Source of the DNA: Hemerocallis citrina
Lineage: Eukaryota; Streptophyta; Magnoliopsida; Asparagales; Asphodelaceae
Assembly: GCA_017893485.1 (NCBI GenBank)
Contig: CM030366.1
Coordinates: forward strand, 49,865,896-49,929,895
Direction: 5' to 3'
Length of the DNA: 64,000 nt
Of the stretch, positions 10,495 to 21,823 are shown one piece after another. Each line of letters opens with the position of its first letter. The stretch's first letter is position 1. The notes under the pieces were generated by a model. It did not search any database and was not told where the DNA came from. It worked only from the letters and a program-made list of their open reading frames with translations. Made by a program: the position numbers and the translations under genes.

Positions 10495-11448
10495 ATAGCC
10501 GTGCCGCTCACTGGTCTGACCAAGAAGAATCTGAACTTCAAGTGGACCGAGAAGTATGAGGCAAGCTTTCAGGAGTTGAAAGAGAGGCTGACTACTGCTC
10601 CCAATTTGGCTTTTCCTAGAGCAGGTGTTGAGTATGATGTCTACAGCGATGCTTCACATCGTAAGCTTGGTTGTGTCTTAATGCAAGAAGGGAAGGTGAT
10701 CGCTTATGGGTCTAGGCAACTAAGACCGCATGAGAAGAATTATCCGATTCATGATCTGGAGTTGGCTGTGATTATCTTTGCCTTAAAGCAATGGAGACAT
10801 TACGTGTATGGTGAGAAGCTGAACATGTACACAGACCACAAAAGCTTGAAGTACATCTATCAGCAGAAGGATCTGAACCTGAGGCAAAGGAGATGGTTGG
10901 AAGTGCTTGAGGACATTCGTCCGGAGATCAAGTATCATCCTTGGAAGGCTAATGTTGTGGCTGATGCACTTAGTCGAAAGAGCAGTCTGGCGAGTTTGAT
11001 TACGACTCAGGGGCATCTGGTAGAGGAGTTGGATCGAGTTGGTATTGAAGTTGTTCTGCAAGGCTTGGAATCATCTTTAGCTCAATTGAGGCTTCAACCA
11101 ACGCTGAATGAAAGGATTATTGCAAGTCAGAAGGAAGATGCAGAGATTCAGAAGATGAAAGAGCAGGTTGGTGTTGGCAGGTTGTCCGAGTTCCAGATCA
11201 GGGATGAGGTGTTGTGGTTCAGAGAGGGGTTGTGTGTTTCGGAACAAGCAGAATTGCGAGAGAATATTCCTCAGGAGGCACACGCTACTCTTTTATCTGT
11301 ACATCCTGGGAGTACCAAGATGTATAAGGACATTAAGCAACACTTTTGGTGGTCAGGTTTGAAGCGGGATGTAGCTGAGTTTGTGGCGAAGTATGAGGTC
11401 TGTCAACAGGTCAATGCCGAGAATCAAAAACCCGGAGGTCTATTGTAA
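10495..11448 (+). CDS. pol: RNase H and integrase zinc finger (chromovirus A)
   Basis: This part continues the pol frame. RNase H motifs include [38 protein letters not shown] and VVADALSRK. It degrades template RNA in the DNA/RNA hybrid. The integrase N-terminal H-H-C-C finger follows near 11280-11410 ([17 protein letters not shown], then CXXC as CQQV, with the second cysteine missing). The frame stops at TAA 11446-11448, apparently CAA-to-TAA. Confidence 0.9.
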   Translation: MAVPLTGLTKKNLNFKWTEKYEASFQELKERLTTAPNLAFPRAGVEYDVYSDASHRKLGCVLMQEGKVIAYGSRQLRPHEKNYPIHDLELAVIIFALKQWRHYVYGEKLNMYTDHKSLKYIYQQKDLNLRQRRWLEVLEDIRPEIKYHPWKANVVADALSRKSSLASLITTQGHLVEELDRVGIEVVLQGLESSLAQLRLQPTLNERIIASQKEDAEIQKMKEQVGVGRLSEFQIRDEVLWFREGLCVSEQAELRENIPQEAHATLLSVHPGSTKMYKDIKQHFWWSGLKRDVAEFVAKYEVCQQVNAENQKPGGLL

Positions 11449-12243
11449 CCGTTACCTATTTCGGAATGGAAGTGGGATAACATCAGTATGGATTTCATGA
11501 CGGGCTTGCCCAAGAGTTCAAAGGGCAATGATGCAATTTGGGTCACAGTCGATTGACTAACCAAGTCCGCTCATTTCTTGGCGATGAAACTCACCGCTTC
11601 GATGGACAAGTTGGCTGAGCTATATGTTGGTGAGATCGTCAGGCTTCATGGTGTTCCGTTAACCATTGTGTCTGATCGGGATGCATGGTTTACTTTGCAT
11701 TTCTGGAGGAGTCTTCAGACAGCTCTGGGTACCAAGACGGATTTCAACACTGCTTTTCATCCACAGACCGACGGACAGACTGAGAGAGTCAACCGTATTT
11801 TTGAGGATATGCTTCGGTGTTGTGTACAAGACTTTGGAGGCAGTTGGAAAAGGCATTTAGGTTTGGTGGAGTTTGCCTACAATAACAGTTTTCAGACTAG
11901 TATCGGGATGGTGCCGTACGAAGCTCTGTATGGCAGGAAATGTAGAACACCTGTTCGTTGATTTGAAGTCGGAGAACGGTAAATGTTTGGGCATGAGATT
12001 GTGCAGCAGATCTCTGAAAAGATTAATCTAATCAGGAAGAGGTTGGTGGATGCTCAGAGTAGGCAGAAGAGCTATGCAGACAACTGGAGAAGGGACCTTG
12101 AGTTTGAGGTTGGTGACTTTGTCTTTCTGAAAGTTTCACCTAGCAAAGGCGTGATTTGCTTTGGCAAGAGTGGAAAGTTAGCCCCGAGGTTCATAGGCCC
12201 GTACAAGATATTGAAGCGGATTGGAAAACTGTTTACCGGTTAG
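11449..12243 (+). pseudogene. pol: Integrase catalytic core (chromovirus A), three nonsense codons
   Basis: Integrase joins the cDNA to the host chromosome. The D,D35E residues are visible: [17 protein letters not shown] and QTDGQTERVNR. Stops lie at 11554-11556 (TGA from CGA, in the conserved VDRLTKSAHF block), 11959-11961 (TGA from TGG) and 11980-11982 (TAA from CAA). The C-terminal part (GDFVFLKVSP, KLAPRFIGPYKI) runs to a frameshift near 12231. Confidence 0.9.
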
Positions 12244-12525
12244 AGTTGCCGGAAGAGTTGTCTCAGATGCACAATATTTTCCACGTGTCTATGCTGAGAG
12301 GTTACATTCCAGATTCGAGTCATCATTTGCTCGAAGTACCGCAGGGTTTGCAGTTGGATCTGAGTTACATTGAGCTTCCGATTGAGGTTGTTGATCGTCA
12401 GGAGAAAGTCTTGAGGAACAAGACGATACCGATGGTCAAAATAGTCTGGAGAAACCAGTTGGTTGAAGAGGCTACTTGGGAATCTGAGAAGAGGATGATG
12501 AAGGATCATCCTGAGCTCTTTGTTT
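12225..12525 (+). CDS. pol: Integrase C-terminus with chromodomain (chromovirus A)
   Basis: After the frameshift the reading resumes as YRLELPEEL...HNIFHVSMLRGY, the usual gypsy integrase tail. It is followed by a chromodomain of about 45 residues (IELPIEVVDR, KTIPMVKIVWRN, EEATWESE, HPELF). Chromodomains are thought to steer integration by binding chromatin. The frame stays open to 12785, into the 3' LTR, but the natural end is probably soon after HPELF. Confidence 0.88.
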
Positions 12526-12616
12526 TATTTGTATCTCCTTTCTTTTTCTTTCTTATCTTTTGTTGTATTTCTGTTTTCTCACCCTTTAAGTGTAGTTCCG
12601 AGAACGGAACTATTCT

Positions 12617-12629
12617 AAGGAGGGAGTGC
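12617..12629 (+). other. Polypurine tract of chromovirus A
   Basis: AAGGAGGGAGTGC lies directly before the 3' LTR start and is the expected primer for plus-strand synthesis. Confidence 0.8.
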
Positions 12630-15415
12630 TGTAACACCCTGGATTTTCAAATCCTATTTATACTTGAAATTTGTTTGATTTTTTTCTTTTTACGTGTTGT
12701 GCACGTAAAAAGTTTATGCATGCACTTCTCTAAATTATTTCATGAAATAGTAATCCCCATTTACTTTCTTAGAAGCCTAATCTAATCCTAAGCCTAATTT
12801 GTCTTTTGTAGCCCACATTAGTTAATTAATTAATTAAATTAGTAGAGTCCATAGTCCCTTGGCCAATTAATGAGCCTATGTAATTTAAGTAATCTTTATT
12901 TTAGTCTAACTTGTAGTGTAGACTCAAATAATAGACAATTAATTAAACTAACATTTACAACTTGTAAGTGGGGGACACTAGGGTAGCACGTGCTTGCACA
13001 AGAGTGTGCAAAGCAAACCCCTTGGGAGTTGGCCGGATGTAATCAAGAGAGAGGGAGAGATGGGAGTAGTGGTGAGGTGGTTATCTCATTCATAGGTGGT
13101 TATGGCAACTTTCAAACTCATCCTAGCCTTTAATCCCTAACTATTGGATTTAATCCTAGCCTTTTATTTTCACTAAAATTTTGTATAAATACCCCCTTTT
13201 TCATAATTCATTCTTGCACCTATTTTCATTATAAGAGAAAGTCACATACTAGAGAGTAAAAGATTGAGAGACAATAGTAAGAGAAAGATTAGAGTAAGAT
13301 TGCATGTATTCCATTCAAGAGGAGGCCGGCTAGCACCCAAGGAGCATTGGTGGTTTTGGGTTCCAATCAAGCACCAAGGAGGAGAAGGCAATTGCAATAT
13401 ATTCTAGGAGGAGAATGCCACTTTCTTGCATTCTAGGAGCGTTCATTTCATTTTCTCCAAAATAGGTGGGTGTTTCTCATAACTTCTAATTTAGATGCCA
13501 TGCTAGGAATGATTTGATAAGTGGTTATAAAGAAATCAAGAAATTTTAGTCTCATACTTGATAGATTAGAGATGGAATGATAATTTAGAGAATGATTGTG
13601 AAGATGATTGCTAATTGATAAAGGTGGACAATTTTTTTTCTCTACTTCTAAGTAGTACCATGATTTAGGTGAAAGTGAAATTTTAGAAATTGTGTAAGAA
13701 CCTCCATATAGGGTAGTAAATTATGCTTGTTGTGATTGATGCTAAATAAATCCTAAAGGAGTATGTTAGTTATCGGAAAAATGAACTTTTTGCAATTTAG
13801 ACAAAGTTCTGGAAATGAACAATTTACGTGTTAATCAAAAAGAATGAAGAAATGATTCCAAATTTCGGATTTTATTGCTGAACAGTCGACCGAATAGGCG
13901 TAGATAGTCGACTGTCCTGGGTATCTAGTTCTTCGAGTTGTAATTCTCGCAGAACAGTCGACCGTATATGTTTAACAGTCGACTACCCCGTCCATTTATT
14001 TTCGAGTTTTAAAGCATCGCAGAACAGCCGACTGGTCTTGTTTAACAATCGATTGCCCTGATCTTTTTCATTTCGAGTTTTTAAATCTTTACAGAACAGC
14101 CGACTGGCCAAGTTTAACAGTCAACTGTCCAAACTATTTTGATTTCTCAGGTTTTGAATTGTCTCTTGATGAAAATAAATGTATTGCTTAAAAGAGTTTG
14201 AAATGAGATTTGATATTGGAAAGAATGAAGATTGAATGTGACAAGTTAGAAAATGAATTTATTTTGTCTTATGCATGAAAATTGTACATGAAAGTGATGT
14301 TAAATATCCTGATTAATTATGAAAGATTTTATGAATATGAATACACAAATTCTATGGACATGAAATGAGATTTTGAGCCAGAGGGTGGCTAAGTCCTATT
14401 ACCGGCAAGTGAATGAATTATATATTTTATAATGAATAATTGAGATGAAAGACCAAGTTGGTCATGTTGTTGATTGAGACCGGTATAGAGAAAAGAGCTA
14501 ACTCTAGGGGTTGATTTTATTCATGATTCAAATAAACTAAGGATTTAGACACATAGTGGTGATGTGACGAAAGTGAGAGAAAAATACGTGTATGAGGGCT
14601 ATCGGATTGGCGGTGTGAGAGTGATTCACAGAATACCTGCTTAATGCGTCATGACTTGGCGTGAGCACTACTCCGGAATTATCATCTCGGTGGCGACGCT
14701 TATGGGGTGTTTGGTGACTGCGGGTGGTGCCATCGTTCCATGACGGAGGTTGAATTGTCCATAGTCTGCCTGCTTTATGCATCATGTCAGTGTGTGGGAT
14801 TCCCCTCCAGACTGCCTGGACATGGGCTCGTAGATCATAGAACATCTAGGATACTTACCGTAGTTACCGTAGTTGTTTAAGTCACGGCAAGGGATTGAAC
14901 CCTATAAGATGAAGTACGATTAAGGGCTTGCCCTCGGACCTATGTAGTATGAGATGCATAGAATTCGAACAAGTGTGCATTAGTGTCATATAACATAACA
15001 ACTGCATTAAGGACTAAGTGCACAGCACAACACAACATCAATAGGATAGTCCCTTTTGTTTTGTTTGTGAACAAGTTTGTGGTTTGCTAAGTATTGAGAA
15101 TCGTTATACTGTTTCCGGCATAGAGAGGATGGCCGTGTATAATATTTCGCCAGTTAATGAATTGACGCGCCCACAGTTTTATATTCAGGGTAAAGATGCT
15201 TGACAACTTGAAGTATACATGCTGCTCAAAGATTGATTTAAATGTTGTTTCATGAAATTATTGTAAAAATTGCTTCCACTGTAATAATGTATAGATATAA
15301 TGTAACTCTGATGTAAAGTAAAGTTTTTTTTATTTCCTTGTAAAATTGTACGAAAGAAGTGTAAAGTTCCTGTGGAACTTCGAATTCAATGTGTTTTGGA
15401 ATTTGGGGTGTTGCA
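12630..15415 (+). mobile_element. Chromovirus A 3' LTR (2786 bp)
   Basis: It starts TGTAACACCC and ends GGGGTGTTGCA, and is bounded by the purine tract on the left and Tat2 gag sequence on the right. A TATA box lies at 13184-13191, so U3 is about 0.58 kb and the rest is R/U5. Positions 13880-14130 carry a cluster of CAGTCGACTG-like palindromes. It is collinear with the split 5' LTR (1-346 and 6753-7485). Confidence 0.92.
13184..13191 (+). promoter_or_regulatory. TATA box in chromovirus A 3' LTR
   Basis: TATAAATA followed by CCCCCTTTTTCA, about 555 bp inside the LTR. Confidence 0.5.
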
Positions 15416-15775
15416 ACTTTCCGGCAATAAACGGAAGAAAGCAAGCGAGGAAACACCCAAGAAGTTCCTGAAAAACGGTGCAAGCCAATGCCGTCCTTCT
15501 CCAACACCACGCTTCGACAAGATTACTCCTTTGAACACAAGTGTGTCTGCCATCCTCATAGCATTTGAAAAAGATTGGATGGTTCGTCCTCCTCCTAAAA
15601 TGACAACGGCCAGCAAGAGGAAAGACAAGGGCCTGTGGTATGCATTTCACAGAGGCCATGGACACACTACCGACAACTGCAAGGCCCTCAAAAGAAGAAA
15701 TTGAATACCTGATCCGGCGGGGCTATCTCTCTCAGTTTGTCCAACGAAACAATAACATCGAAACCCCTCTGCCAT
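15416..15775 (+). pseudogene. gag: Tat2 gag C-terminus, split by chromovirus A
   Basis: The frame starting at 15416 matches the C-terminal gag of Tat1 (RFDKITPLNTSVSAIL against RFEKFTPLTTNVSTIL). It has a C-x2-H-x4-H-x4-C-like knuckle in WYAFHRGHGHTTDNC, with the first cysteine replaced by tyrosine. One extra A near 15690 shifts the frame, which then continues EEIEYLIRRG. The gag N-terminus lies beyond chromovirus A, outside the window. Confidence 0.85.
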
Positions 15776-15828
15776 AGGGGGCTAATAAGCGTCCAGATCG
15801 GCCATCTGAATCACGAGACTCTGAGCAC

Positions 15829-16580
15829 ATGGCCATCCTACACACCATTCATGGAGGACCTATAGGGGGAGAATCTAACTCCTCCCGCAAAGCCTTTGTA
15901 AAGGAAGTTAATTCAGTACATAACACTCCACCCCCAAAAGGTTTGGGCCTCTCTGTGTCCTTCTCCGATAAAGATCTTGAGGGTATCAAAATGCCTCGTT
16001 GTGATGCACTAGTTATCAATCTAGGCATGGAAAATCATGAGGTGTGACATATCCTTGTAGACAACGACAATTTCGTAAACATCCTCTTCATGGCCGCATT
16101 TGATGCTCTAAATCTCTCGTGAGATCGACTCAAGCCAGTCAGCTATACACTTCACGGCTTCTCAGGTGCACCTGTCCAAGTCGAGGAAATTGTCGCACTC
16201 GACGTTATGGCAGGGAAAGCCCCAGCAACTCGGACGGAAGCATTAGACTTCCTTGTAGTCGACATCAAATCTGCTTACAATGCCATATTTGGCCGCCCCG
16301 GACTAGCCGCTTTCCATGCGGTCGCCTCTGCATTTCACATGAAATTGAAATTTCCAACGATAGCAGGCGTAGGCCAGGTAGTGGTAAGCCAGCAGGCAGT
16401 ACGAGCATACTACACTGCTACCATGGGGGGCTCGGTTCTGCCCCTCCATGCTGCAGAGCTAATACCAGAAAACAGTCACAATAACACCGAGTCTGTAGAC
16501 GGAGTCGAAGCTACTACACTGTTCGGTCAAATCAAAAATTTTCAAATTTGTAAAGTTTTCTCCTTCCAGTTCGGAGTACG
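15829..16580 (+). pseudogene. pro: Tat2 protease region, inactive
   Basis: It aligns with Tat1 at HTIHGGPIGG, SNSSRKAF, REVNSV-like and PPPKGL blocks, then DALVINL. Where Tat1 has the protease motif VDNGSS this copy reads VDNDNF, so the catalytic loop is destroyed. A TGA at 16045-16047 and a shift near 16120 break the frame. The later part (FLVVDIKSAYNAIFGRPGLAAFH) matches the Tat1 protease C-terminal half. Reverse transcriptase is absent after about 16580. Confidence 0.85.
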
Positions 16581-16739
16581 TCCTCATCAGACGCAATAAT
16601 ACACCTAAATTACTCACCCGCAACCACTTTGCTAAGCCTACAAGAAGAAACAGTCTTGCCAGTGCTCATCACTGCATCAGAAGGCTTCCCCTTCTCCCCA
16701 CACAATCAAGGGAGGCTCACATTGAAACAAACAACTTCA

Positions 16740-16860
16740 GACAAGGTCTACCAAGTTGTTCGCCTTTCGGCTCACCAACTTCAAGACCCAGGGACAAGGA
16801 TATGATAGCAGGGACTTGGAATGAGCAACACCTCAAGAAGTATAACGAGAGCGTCTGAAA
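16740..16860 (+). pseudogene. Tat2 integrase C-terminal remnant
   Basis: A short frame reads AGTWNEQHLKKYNES and then TGA (about 16810-16860). This matches the integrase tail of Tat1 (PRTWNADHLLKYQE). It follows the protease remnant by about 200 bp, so RT, both RNase H domains and the integrase core have been deleted. Confidence 0.7.
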
Positions 16861-17059
16861 CGCCCTCTCCTAACAGTAGAATTTTTGAAACTTGTAATAA
16901 AGGCCAACCATTAGAGCAGCCATTTATTTTTCCTTTCAATAAAGACCGCTTTCACTAACGGTCATGCATGTAATAAGGGCCAGCCATTAAAGCAGCCCCT
17001 TAGTTTATTTTTCAATGAAATTAGCTAGCTTATTTTTAAACATCTTGTTCAACATCATT

Positions 17060-17299
17060 AAAGCAAACAGCGAGCTAAACGCCCAACTAAATGCCCAGCT
17101 AAAAGCCCAACATTCGTTACAAGCTTTCCACAAGACGGGTTCGAAGTACATACTCATGGCCCGAAGAGACTCTAGCAACTTGCAAAGAAGCAAGTTCAGA
17201 GCGCGCTTCGCCAATCGATCTGCTCCTACAACCTGTTAATAATTAAACTAACAAGTTTGGAATCTGTATCCATGGCTCGGAATTACTCTAGCAACCTGT
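17060..17299 (+). repeat. Tat2 3'-region ~115-bp tandem repeats, left part
   Basis: Two diverged units are marked by CATGGC(C/T)CG followed by ACTCTAGCAAC(T/C)TG. The array continues beyond the solo LTR at 21179. Confidence 0.75.
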
Positions 17300-18266
17300 T
17301 GTAACCCCCATTCCCGACAAAAATTATTTTCCGTGTATTTTCTACAATTTGATTTTTTTTTTATAAATTTATTTTTTCTAAATTCATTTTGGATTTTTAT
17401 TAAAGTATTTTTTTATCAAAAATTTATTCATTTCGAATAACGGTCTGTTTTAATCTTACTTTCTACATCTTATGGATCAGATATTTATATTTGAGCCCGA
17501 AAACAAATATATTATTATTATTGGATTATTTCTAATAAATTGTTAAACCCGAATATTAAATTGTCATGTAATTTTATTTTTATTTTTATTATGATTAAAA
17601 TTATTAATTGTTATTTTTTGATTATTCAATTAAAGTTCATTTATAGAATTATTTTATTTTCGTACTTAATCTAAGTTTCTTGGCGAATTCCAATTTATTT
17701 TCAAGCCAATTTATATTCTTCTCATTAGTATTATTTATTTATTTATTTAGATTTAAATTATTGTTCATGAAATTCTTCGTTCTTTTGATTGAGCTATTCT
17801 TGCTGAGCATATTTTCTTTTATTGTGGGTATTTCTATTTAAACCTTATTGATTTAGATCTATCTCTTATTGAACCCTAAATCCCAATTTCATTTGTTCTT
17901 GACCCAATACCACTTTTATTGGATCCTAAATCACTAACCTAATACCCCAATTGTACTCTGAGAAAATTGTGCAAATTGAAACCCTAGCCGCTTATTCTCT
18001 CTCTCCTCGCCGTTTCTCTTTCCCCGTCCAAATCTCCCGCCCAATCTTCTGAACCCATTGTTGCCCATCTTCTTCAGCCATCCCCCGACCTCTGGCACCA
18101 CCCCTTGTCATCGAAAACCTCTGACGACCCCCAACAAACCCCCCAACACCCTTCTCCTCTTCCTCGACATCAACAGCGACCAGCGCAGCCGAAAACCCAT
18201 TGCTGCTCCTCTTTTCCGTCGACCAATCCAGTGGCGCCGCCCCTGTCCCCGCCATTCGCGCCACCT

Positions 18267-18763
18267 GCGACACCGACCACCATCATCAGCCAGACCCGGG
18301 GTCCCTTCACTGCTGCCATTGCTGACGTTGTTGTTGTCTGTTGTTGCTGAGTTCTCTTTATTGCTGAGTTTGTTTGGATTCTTTATTGCACGTATAGTGC
18401 ACATGCTAAATTGTGCTAGTTCGTGGGTTTGTTGCTTTGGGATCGTTATCCCGTTATTCTTGGTATTCGTTTTCACTGTTTATAAGGCAAGTCACTATCC
18501 TCTTGAATTGTTAATTGTATCAAATTTAGGTTTTGTTGAAACTCTTGCAAGTAGATCATATTCGTTACTGTATCATTGTATTGATTATCTTCGTTGGGTC
18601 TATTGAGGGTTTACACGAGCTAACCCCAATATTCTTGACATCGTGCCATTTTTGACTCTAAAGATTGAATCTTTCATGCATTTATATAGTATCGATAATA
18701 GGGTTAATCATATAATCACGACACAATTAATTCTTGTAGAAAGAATTTCTAGGTTGTATGTTG
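18267..18763 (+). repeat. 497-bp segment duplicated within the solo LTR, first copy
   Basis: This segment recurs at 19886-20382, offset 1619 bp, with about 90% or more identity by eye. It contains the 3' part of the leader and the AAG/GCAAGT donor-like site (18487). Confidence 0.88.
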
Positions 18764-19885
18764 TTTGATCGATTGATGTTTGATTGATGATAAATTAATG
18801 TATGTATGTGTTTTAAATTTTATTGATCATGTTATTACACCATCATGCTGATTATAAAGTTCATCGACTAATAGAATTGATACCCATCATGTTTAATTAA
18901 TTTATTTCATGAAAAATACCCAAAACCTGTATGTTGCTTGATGGCCGTGTATTGTTTGTTATTTTCGACCCAGTAAATAATCTCAAAATGAATTACTTTC
19001 TGAATAAGAATTGTATCCTTATCTTTTTAGTTTACAGAACATCTTGAATTTCTGAATTCCGATTTGTGTAGCTAAAGTTATGTCCTTTTTACTACATCTG
19101 TGTTTTTAATTCCAGATTTTTAGATTCTTATATTTTTCATGTTTAAACAGTAAAAAGGCTGATCAAATGATAAAATTTTTCTCTGATAATTTCCAGACTG
19201 TTAGTAATCATGTTTAGGAGTCTAGAAAATATTTTTAATGAATTTATTATTGAGTTTTTGCTGATTCTAAAAATAAAATAACATGATGTCGATTTTCTGC
19301 CTGAATATGAAATCTATAAAGAACAATGTGTTTGACCTAGCTACCGTTGTCGGATTTTGAACTTTAAATATACGTTGGAACCGTGTGGAAGTCTAGCTTG
19401 TAGAATTTCTGACGGATTTAGTTTTTTATTTCTGAAATAGCAAGAAACTGCATTTTTGTACAGATCACTCTTGCTGTCCAGAATTTTATAATCCAGATTT
19501 TAATAAATTAATTATTCCTATATCATACTATTGCATGAATTAATGTATATATGTTGTATTTCATAATCCCAATGAGTTATTTTCACCATTCTAATTGTCT
19601 TGTCCATGTTATCATCCTATTGTTCTCCTATTGATACTATTGTTCATCGAAATGTCCCTTAATTGCATATTGTATTGTTGCATCGATAAAATAATCTAAC
19701 AAGCCGGGGTTTAAGGGTTGACTCCAGTAGTGAACAATATAGGGACTATACTCGGATAAGGGGCTCGTGGTTCCCTATATCGTTATCTTGTGATCTTGTA
19801 GCATCTTATGGATAAATTATCGTTATGGATGGAACATTATTATTGTAAAGACCCGAGTACATGAGCTGTTTGTATGTAGAAACAT

Positions 19886-20382
19886 GCGATGCCGACCACC
19901 AGCGTCGGCCAGACCCGGGGTCCCTTCGCTGCTGCCATTGTTGACGTTGCTGCTGTCTATTGTTGCTGAGTTCTCTTTGTTGCTGACTTTGTTTGGATTC
20001 TCTATTGCACGTATAGTGCACGTGCTAAATTGTGCTAGTTCGTGGGTTCGTTGCTTCAGGATCGTTATCCCGTTATTCTTGGTATTCGTTTTCACTATTT
20101 ATAAGGCAAGTCACTGTCCTCTTGAATTGTTAATTATATCAAATTCAAGTTTTATTGAAACTCTTGCAAGTAGATCCTATTCGTTACTGTATCATTGTAT
20201 TGATTATCTTCGTTGGGACTATTGAGGGTTTACACGAGCTAACCCCAATATTCTTGACATCGTGCCACCTTTGACTCTAAAGATTGAATCTTTCAAGCAT
20301 TTATATAGTATCGATAATAGGGTTAATCATATAATCACGATACAATTAATTATTGTAGAAAGAATTGCTAGGTTGTATGTTG
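19886..20382 (+). repeat. 497-bp segment duplicated within the solo LTR, second copy
   Basis: It is a copy of 18267-18763. It interrupts the region that in sister LTRs runs from the GAGTACA landmark to the GCATGAAGTGCTACC block. TTTGTATGTAG occurs on both sides of it (19870 and 20418 areas). Confidence 0.88.
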
Positions 20383-21178
20383 GATGTAAAATCCACCACT
20401 AAGTCTAAACGTAACTTGTTTGTATGTAGCAATCATGTAGTAAATATATAGGACGCATGAAGTGCTACATTAGTTAGGATTAAAATGATTAATAGACTTA
20501 AGAATTGACACGGCATTGACACTGCATATTGTTCCTCATTGTTCCCATTGACATCGAATATTGGCTAAGTGTTATTGTTATTGATCATTGATTATTGTTA
20601 TCGAGGATTGAATCATTGTCTATAGCCACTGCATTGATTATCATGATATTGATTATTGTTACTATCCCATGTTATTGATTCCTATTGATCTATTGAATTC
20701 ATTGTTATACCGTTATTCCATTGTTCTTTGTTTTCTCTACTTGTTGTCCATGACTTGCTTTAAGAAAAAAATTTCTTCTCTTTTTAGATGAAGTGTACAC
20801 AAGTAATGAAGGAGAATTGTCTGCTAGAATTGGAGAGCAAACTTTCTAAAAAACTACTGCTTTATAATCGAATGTTATTTTTCTATGAACTTATTGTATT
20901 GAGACTTGTCACTATTATGTTTGGGATTTATTATTATATTGGGCTTATGTCCCGGATTTTATTATTGTTTCCAAACGTTGGTTTATTGTATTTGGATATC
21001 TTATATTGCTTCATTCAAGTATTATTGTTCATAGGATTATTATTATTGCCTGCGCAATTGTTCTGTATTGATTATATTGTTGAGTTGAACGGATAAACAG
21101 CTTATTGGTGACGTTAATCATTCGCTGGGCCAATGTCATGTGCTCGTATTCCGTATTTTTGGGAAGCGGGGCATGACA

Positions 21179-21823
21179 CTTGTAACTAAGCACGTTCAGA
21201 GTTCAACTCGCCATTCGATCTGTTCTCGAAACTAGTTAAAATTCCTTGAAGACTTATATAATGAGTTTAGTGCCAAACTTATACACGTAAATGACACCAA
21301 AGACTCATTAAAAGCTTCTTATAAGATGGGTTTAGAGTCCATACCCATGGCTCGAAGATACTCTAGAAATTTGCAATGAAACAAGTTCAAAGTGAGCTTC
21401 GTCATTCGACTTGCTCATGCAATCCGTTAGCGCCCACGACCGGTTTGGAGTCCATACCCATGGCTCGAAGAGCCTCTAGCAACTTGAATGAAGCATGTTC
21501 AGAGTGCGTTTTGCCATTCGATCTGATCCTGCAACCTGTTAATACTCAAACTAACAAGTTCGGAATCCATACCCATGGCTCGGAGTTACTCTAGCAACCT
21601 GCAATTACATACGTTCAGAGTTCAACTCGCCTTTCGATATGTTCCTAAAACTGGTTAATATTCATTAAAGACAGATTAAGATTTCCAAAATCGTTGATCA
21701 TAGTTACTCCAGCAATACTTGTAAAAAGCAACACTTAAAGTTCAACTCTCCACTCGATGTGACTCTCACAATTTGTCAGAAGACCCATACAACAAGTTTG
21801 GAAAACAACTCTCCCTCAGAGTT
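21179..21823 (+). repeat. Tat2 3'-region ~115-bp tandem repeats, right part
   Basis: At least three further units have CATACCCATGGCTCG near 21343, 21455 and 21568, spaced about 112-115 bp, each followed by ACTCTAG. The region ends where a reversed LTR fragment begins at 21824. Confidence 0.8.

Larger units (their letters stand above)
7486..12629 (+). mobile_element. Internal domain of Ty3/gypsy chromovirus A (Tekay/Del-like)
   Basis: The order is primer site, small acidic ORF, gag with CCHC knuckle, aspartic protease, reverse transcriptase, RNase H, integrase, chromodomain, purine-rich tract and 3' LTR. RT-before-integrase order makes it Ty3/gypsy. The C-terminal chromodomain, long LTRs and initiator-Met primer point to the Tekay/Del chromovirus clade. 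Frameshifts and nonsense codons make it non-autonomous now. It is inserted into the gag of Tat2 at 15416. Confidence 0.92.
17300..21178 (+). mobile_element. Solo LTR (3.9 kb) inserted in Tat2 repeat array
   Basis: It starts TGTAACCCCCATTCC and ends GGGAAGCGGGGCATGACA. The flanks are cctgt (17295-17299) and cttgt (21179-21183), a 5-bp duplication with one C/T difference. The host repeat reads through cleanly when the LTR is removed. It belongs to the same LTR family as 24529-28235 and 60035-63953. It holds a 497-bp internal duplication. Reading frames inside it (for example 18058-18606) are GC-rich leader sequence, not genes. Confidence 0.88.

Noticed and set aside
18058..18606. 182-codon frame that could be taken as a membrane protein gene
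   Set aside because: It lies in the GC-rich leader and donor region of a solo LTR; the duplicate at 19884-20225 keeps only part of it, and sister LTRs do not conserve the frame.
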